Part shown: piece after piece, positions 62,699 to 64,000 of the stretch | How the letters are laid out: each line of letters begins with the position of its first letter | How positions within the stretch are numbered: the first letter of the stretch is position 1 | Source of the DNA: Melioribacteraceae bacterium | GTDB lineage: Bacteria > Bacteroidota > Ignavibacteria > Ignavibacteriales > Melioribacteraceae | DNA: 64,000 nucleotides | Direction: 5' to 3' | Assembly: GCA_021739765.1 (NCBI GenBank) | Contig: JAIPBD010000017.1 | Span: 42,489-106,488, forward strand | Position numbers and translations under genes: made by a program | The notes under the pieces: generated by a model | Told to the model about the DNA's origin: nothing | Seen by the model: the letters and a program-made list of their open reading frames with translations, nothing else | Database searches by the model: none

Positions 62699-62743
62699 GT
62701 GTCATGGTTACGATTATGTCGATAGCTATTATGACCATGACAC
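62699..62743. repeat. Inverted repeat, copy 2 (10-bp arms, 25-nt centre)
   Basis: GTGTCATGGT (62699-62708) and ACCATGACAC (62734-62743) are perfect arms around exactly 25 bases. Compared with copy 1 the left arm has C to T and the right arm the compensating G to A, while the centre sequence is different. Confidence 0.85.
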
Positions 62744-62946
62744 CCACGGAAGAATAATGTTTGCAAGTTTGTAGAAACGATATTTATTCGGTTTTACCAT
62801 CCGATTTAAAGTCTGTATTGCGAGAATAAGTTGTTGTTAACTATCAATTTAGAAAGTTTTATAAGGGATAAAATAAATCACAGAAGAAGAAATAACGTCG
62901 GCAATTGCTTCTCCATTATCCCGGAAGTAAATCGGCTTATATAGTA

Positions 62947-62954
62947 GTTAGGCA
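62947..62954 (+). other. GTTAGGC-type attC/core site on the left of the last gene
   Basis: GTTAGGCA matches the integron core site GTTRRRY exactly and lies 30 bp before the GTG start of the 283-residue gene, the usual place for the recombination point at the 5' end of a cassette. A possible left partner (GTTAAC near 62837) would make a site of about 115 bp, but pairing is poor. Confidence 0.4.
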
Positions 62955-62983
62955 TTTTATTAAATAATATTCTAATTCAATAA

Positions 62984-63835
62984 GTGAAAAAAAATCATAA
63001 AAAGAGATTTGTAAGAAAATTAACAGATCGTGAGATATTATATCTGGAAGAATTAGAGAAATATATCCAAGTTCTGAAGGTTACTATGTTAATTTCTCTA
63101 AATCAACATGGGATAGAAACCACTGGCAGAGGAATTAGAGCAAGCAAAATATTTACAAGACAAACATTGTTAGGAATGAGTTTTAGAAAAATATTGCCGA
63201 TACCAAGTAAATATAAGCATCCAGAAGATGAATTGTGGGATATATGCTCTATCGCTTCTTTATCGCGCAACATAATGGAAGGTTATATTAGTTTATTATT
63301 TTTTGGGATTGAGAAAGTTTCTGAGGAAGAGGCAGAACTTAGATTTTTTTTGGGGCAATATCATCGTAATAGAGAATGGTATCAAATTCGAAAAAGGTTC
63401 GGAGAAAATGAAAATAAATTGCACGAATTTGTAGATGGATTAAAAGCGCAGAAGCAACGTTTGAAAAACCATCCATACCTTTCAAAATTGACAAGAGTAC
63501 AACAAAATAAAGTTTTACAAGGTCTTGAAATGTACAAAACGAAAGAAGATTTCGAGAATGAAAATAAAGTATGTACAAGACTAAGGGGCGATTATCAAGT
63601 ACTTTCTAATTTGATACACCCATTACCTTTATCTATTGAAAGAATGAATAATGAGAGTGGGAGAGGAATCGGAAGTAAACATGATATAACCTATTGTATT
63701 TTAAGCCTTGTTATCGCAAGAAGATATCTAGCTGCATCAACAATTGGATTCTCTGATTTTTTCTATAGTTATATTGGAAAAAAGTTTGAAAAGGATTTAA
63801 ACACTATAAGATCATTTACATTACCTGAAGATTAG
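62984..63835 (+). CDS. Protein of unknown function, cassette-borne
   Basis: 283 residues from a GTG start (AATAAGTGAAAAAA context, no obvious ribosome site). Soluble and helical, with no signal peptide or membrane segment. The pattern SIASLSRNIMEGYISLLFFG in the middle, followed by a charged stretch and DYQVLSNLIHPLPLS, faintly resembles DUF5677-type proteins, but I cannot confirm it. It is framed by GTTAGGCA 30 bp upstream and TGCCTAAC 24 bp downstream, which fits a single-gene integron cassette. Low GC and frequent AAA/AGA codons set it apart from core genes. The function is unknown. Confidence 0.75.
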   Translation: MKKNHKKRFVRKLTDREILYLEELEKYIQVLKVTMLISLNQHGIETTGRGIRASKIFTRQTLLGMSFRKILPIPSKYKHPEDELWDICSIASLSRNIMEGYISLLFFGIEKVSEEEAELRFFLGQYHRNREWYQIRKRFGENENKLHEFVDGLKAQKQRLKNHPYLSKLTRVQQNKVLQGLEMYKTKEDFENENKVCTRLRGDYQVLSNLIHPLPLSIERMNNESGRGIGSKHDITYCILSLVIARRYLAASTIGFSDFFYSYIGKKFEKDLNTIRSFTLPED

Positions 63836-63859
63836 TTTTAAATACATTCTAATCGAATG

Positions 63860-64000
63860 TGCCTAACATCTTAAATAAGTATAAAGTCAAGTAGATATAG
63901 ATTTTCAACACAACAAAAGTTGTAAAAAACGTTCTTTGATATACTGATATATCTAATAAGAATAACCTGCCAATAAATATATTTTAATTGTCAAAATAGA
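63860..64000 (+). other. Left half of a putative attC site at the window edge
   Basis: TGCCTAAC (63860-63867) matches the R'' consensus of attC (RYYYAAC) and is the inverse of the GTTAGGCA at 62947. A small hairpin ACAAC-AAAA-GTTGT lies at 63910-63923. The matching GTTRRRY end was not found before the window ends, so the site is unproven. No gene is visible in these bases. Confidence 0.4.

Larger units (their letters stand above)
62278..62983. other. Non-coding or decayed stretch with two matching palindromic elements
   Basis: About 700 bases with no supportable gene. A 90-codon plus frame (62453-62725) has no good start or ribosome site and no family resemblance. The notable contents are the two 43-bp inverted repeats at 62614 and 62700 and the GTTAGGC site at 62947. 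The rest shows nothing I can interpret. Confidence 0.5.

Noticed and set aside
62453-62725. 90-codon plus-strand ORF
   Set aside because: Weak start, no ribosome site, and it runs through a palindromic element; no family resemblance.
62700-62775. Fragment resembling a subtilisin HGT region (YYDHDTHGR)
   Set aside because: Only about 15 residues look similar, and no Asp or Ser region is found around it.
58904-64000. Insertion sequence or prophage in the accessory region
   Set aside because: No transposase, integrase or phage gene and no target-site duplication could be recognised.

Overview
The window is about 37-38% GC by eye and is densely packed with bacterial genes. It reads like a member of the Bacteroidota/Chlorobiota/Ignavibacteriota group, and an Ignavibacteria-like organism is the best guess. 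Reasons: several TPR-fused histidine kinases with the Bacteroidota-style H-box (SIIxHDLxxP), a TPP-riboswitch-controlled TonB receptor followed by thiamine pyrophosphokinase, a very large SprA-like surface protein, a glnS gene, a Bacteroidota-like TAnnTTTG promoter candidate, and frequent TTG starts. The taxonomic call is an inference; no rRNA is present.

Layout. 1-8.6 kb: end of a YkvA/DUF1232 gene, a periplasmic thioredoxin, an esterase-fold protein whose nucleophile Ser is replaced by Ala, and three paralogous TPR sensor kinases without adjacent response regulators. 8.6-11.3 kb: cold-shock gene with a structured leader, a 42-residue Lys-rich ORF behind a consensus sigma70-type promoter, a B12-binding radical SAM enzyme, and tRNA-Leu(CAA). 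11.3-21.5 kb (minus strand): glnS, gltX, a hybrid sensor kinase broken by an 8-bp tandem duplication, a DPP IV-type peptidase, clpP, tig, and tRNA-Leu(UAG). 21.6-29.5 kb: two PknB-like Ser/Thr kinases (the second with an external Ycf48/BNR-like sensor), murA, a membrane metallopeptidase and a CCA-adding enzyme. 29.6-38.1 kb: a MacAB-TolC-type exporter with one ATPase but four permeases, arranged as a duplicated A-B pair. 38.2-54.2 kb: the SprA-like protein followed by a run of closely spaced housekeeping genes (Nudix, PfkB kinase, mtnA, recO, htrA, aroC, metallo-beta-lactamase fold, an ABC permease with a strikingly degenerate ATPase, an acyl-CoA carboxylase subunit) and a LysM lytic transglycosylase lipoprotein. 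54.2-58.9 kb: thiamine uptake operon (TPP riboswitch with terminator, TonB receptor, thiamine pyrophosphokinase, SSS symporter).

58.9-64 kb is a different kind of DNA: single genes (DUF3500 protein, small membrane protein, an unrecognised 283-residue protein) separated by related, structured spacers that resemble integron attC sites, one gene being framed by GTTAGGC and GCCTAAC. It also holds a decayed esterase gene, two 21-bp-period repeat tracts, and a pair of 43-bp palindromic elements with a compensatory arm change. I read it as an integrase-less cassette array or a graveyard of one. This is the best place in the window to look for something undescribed.
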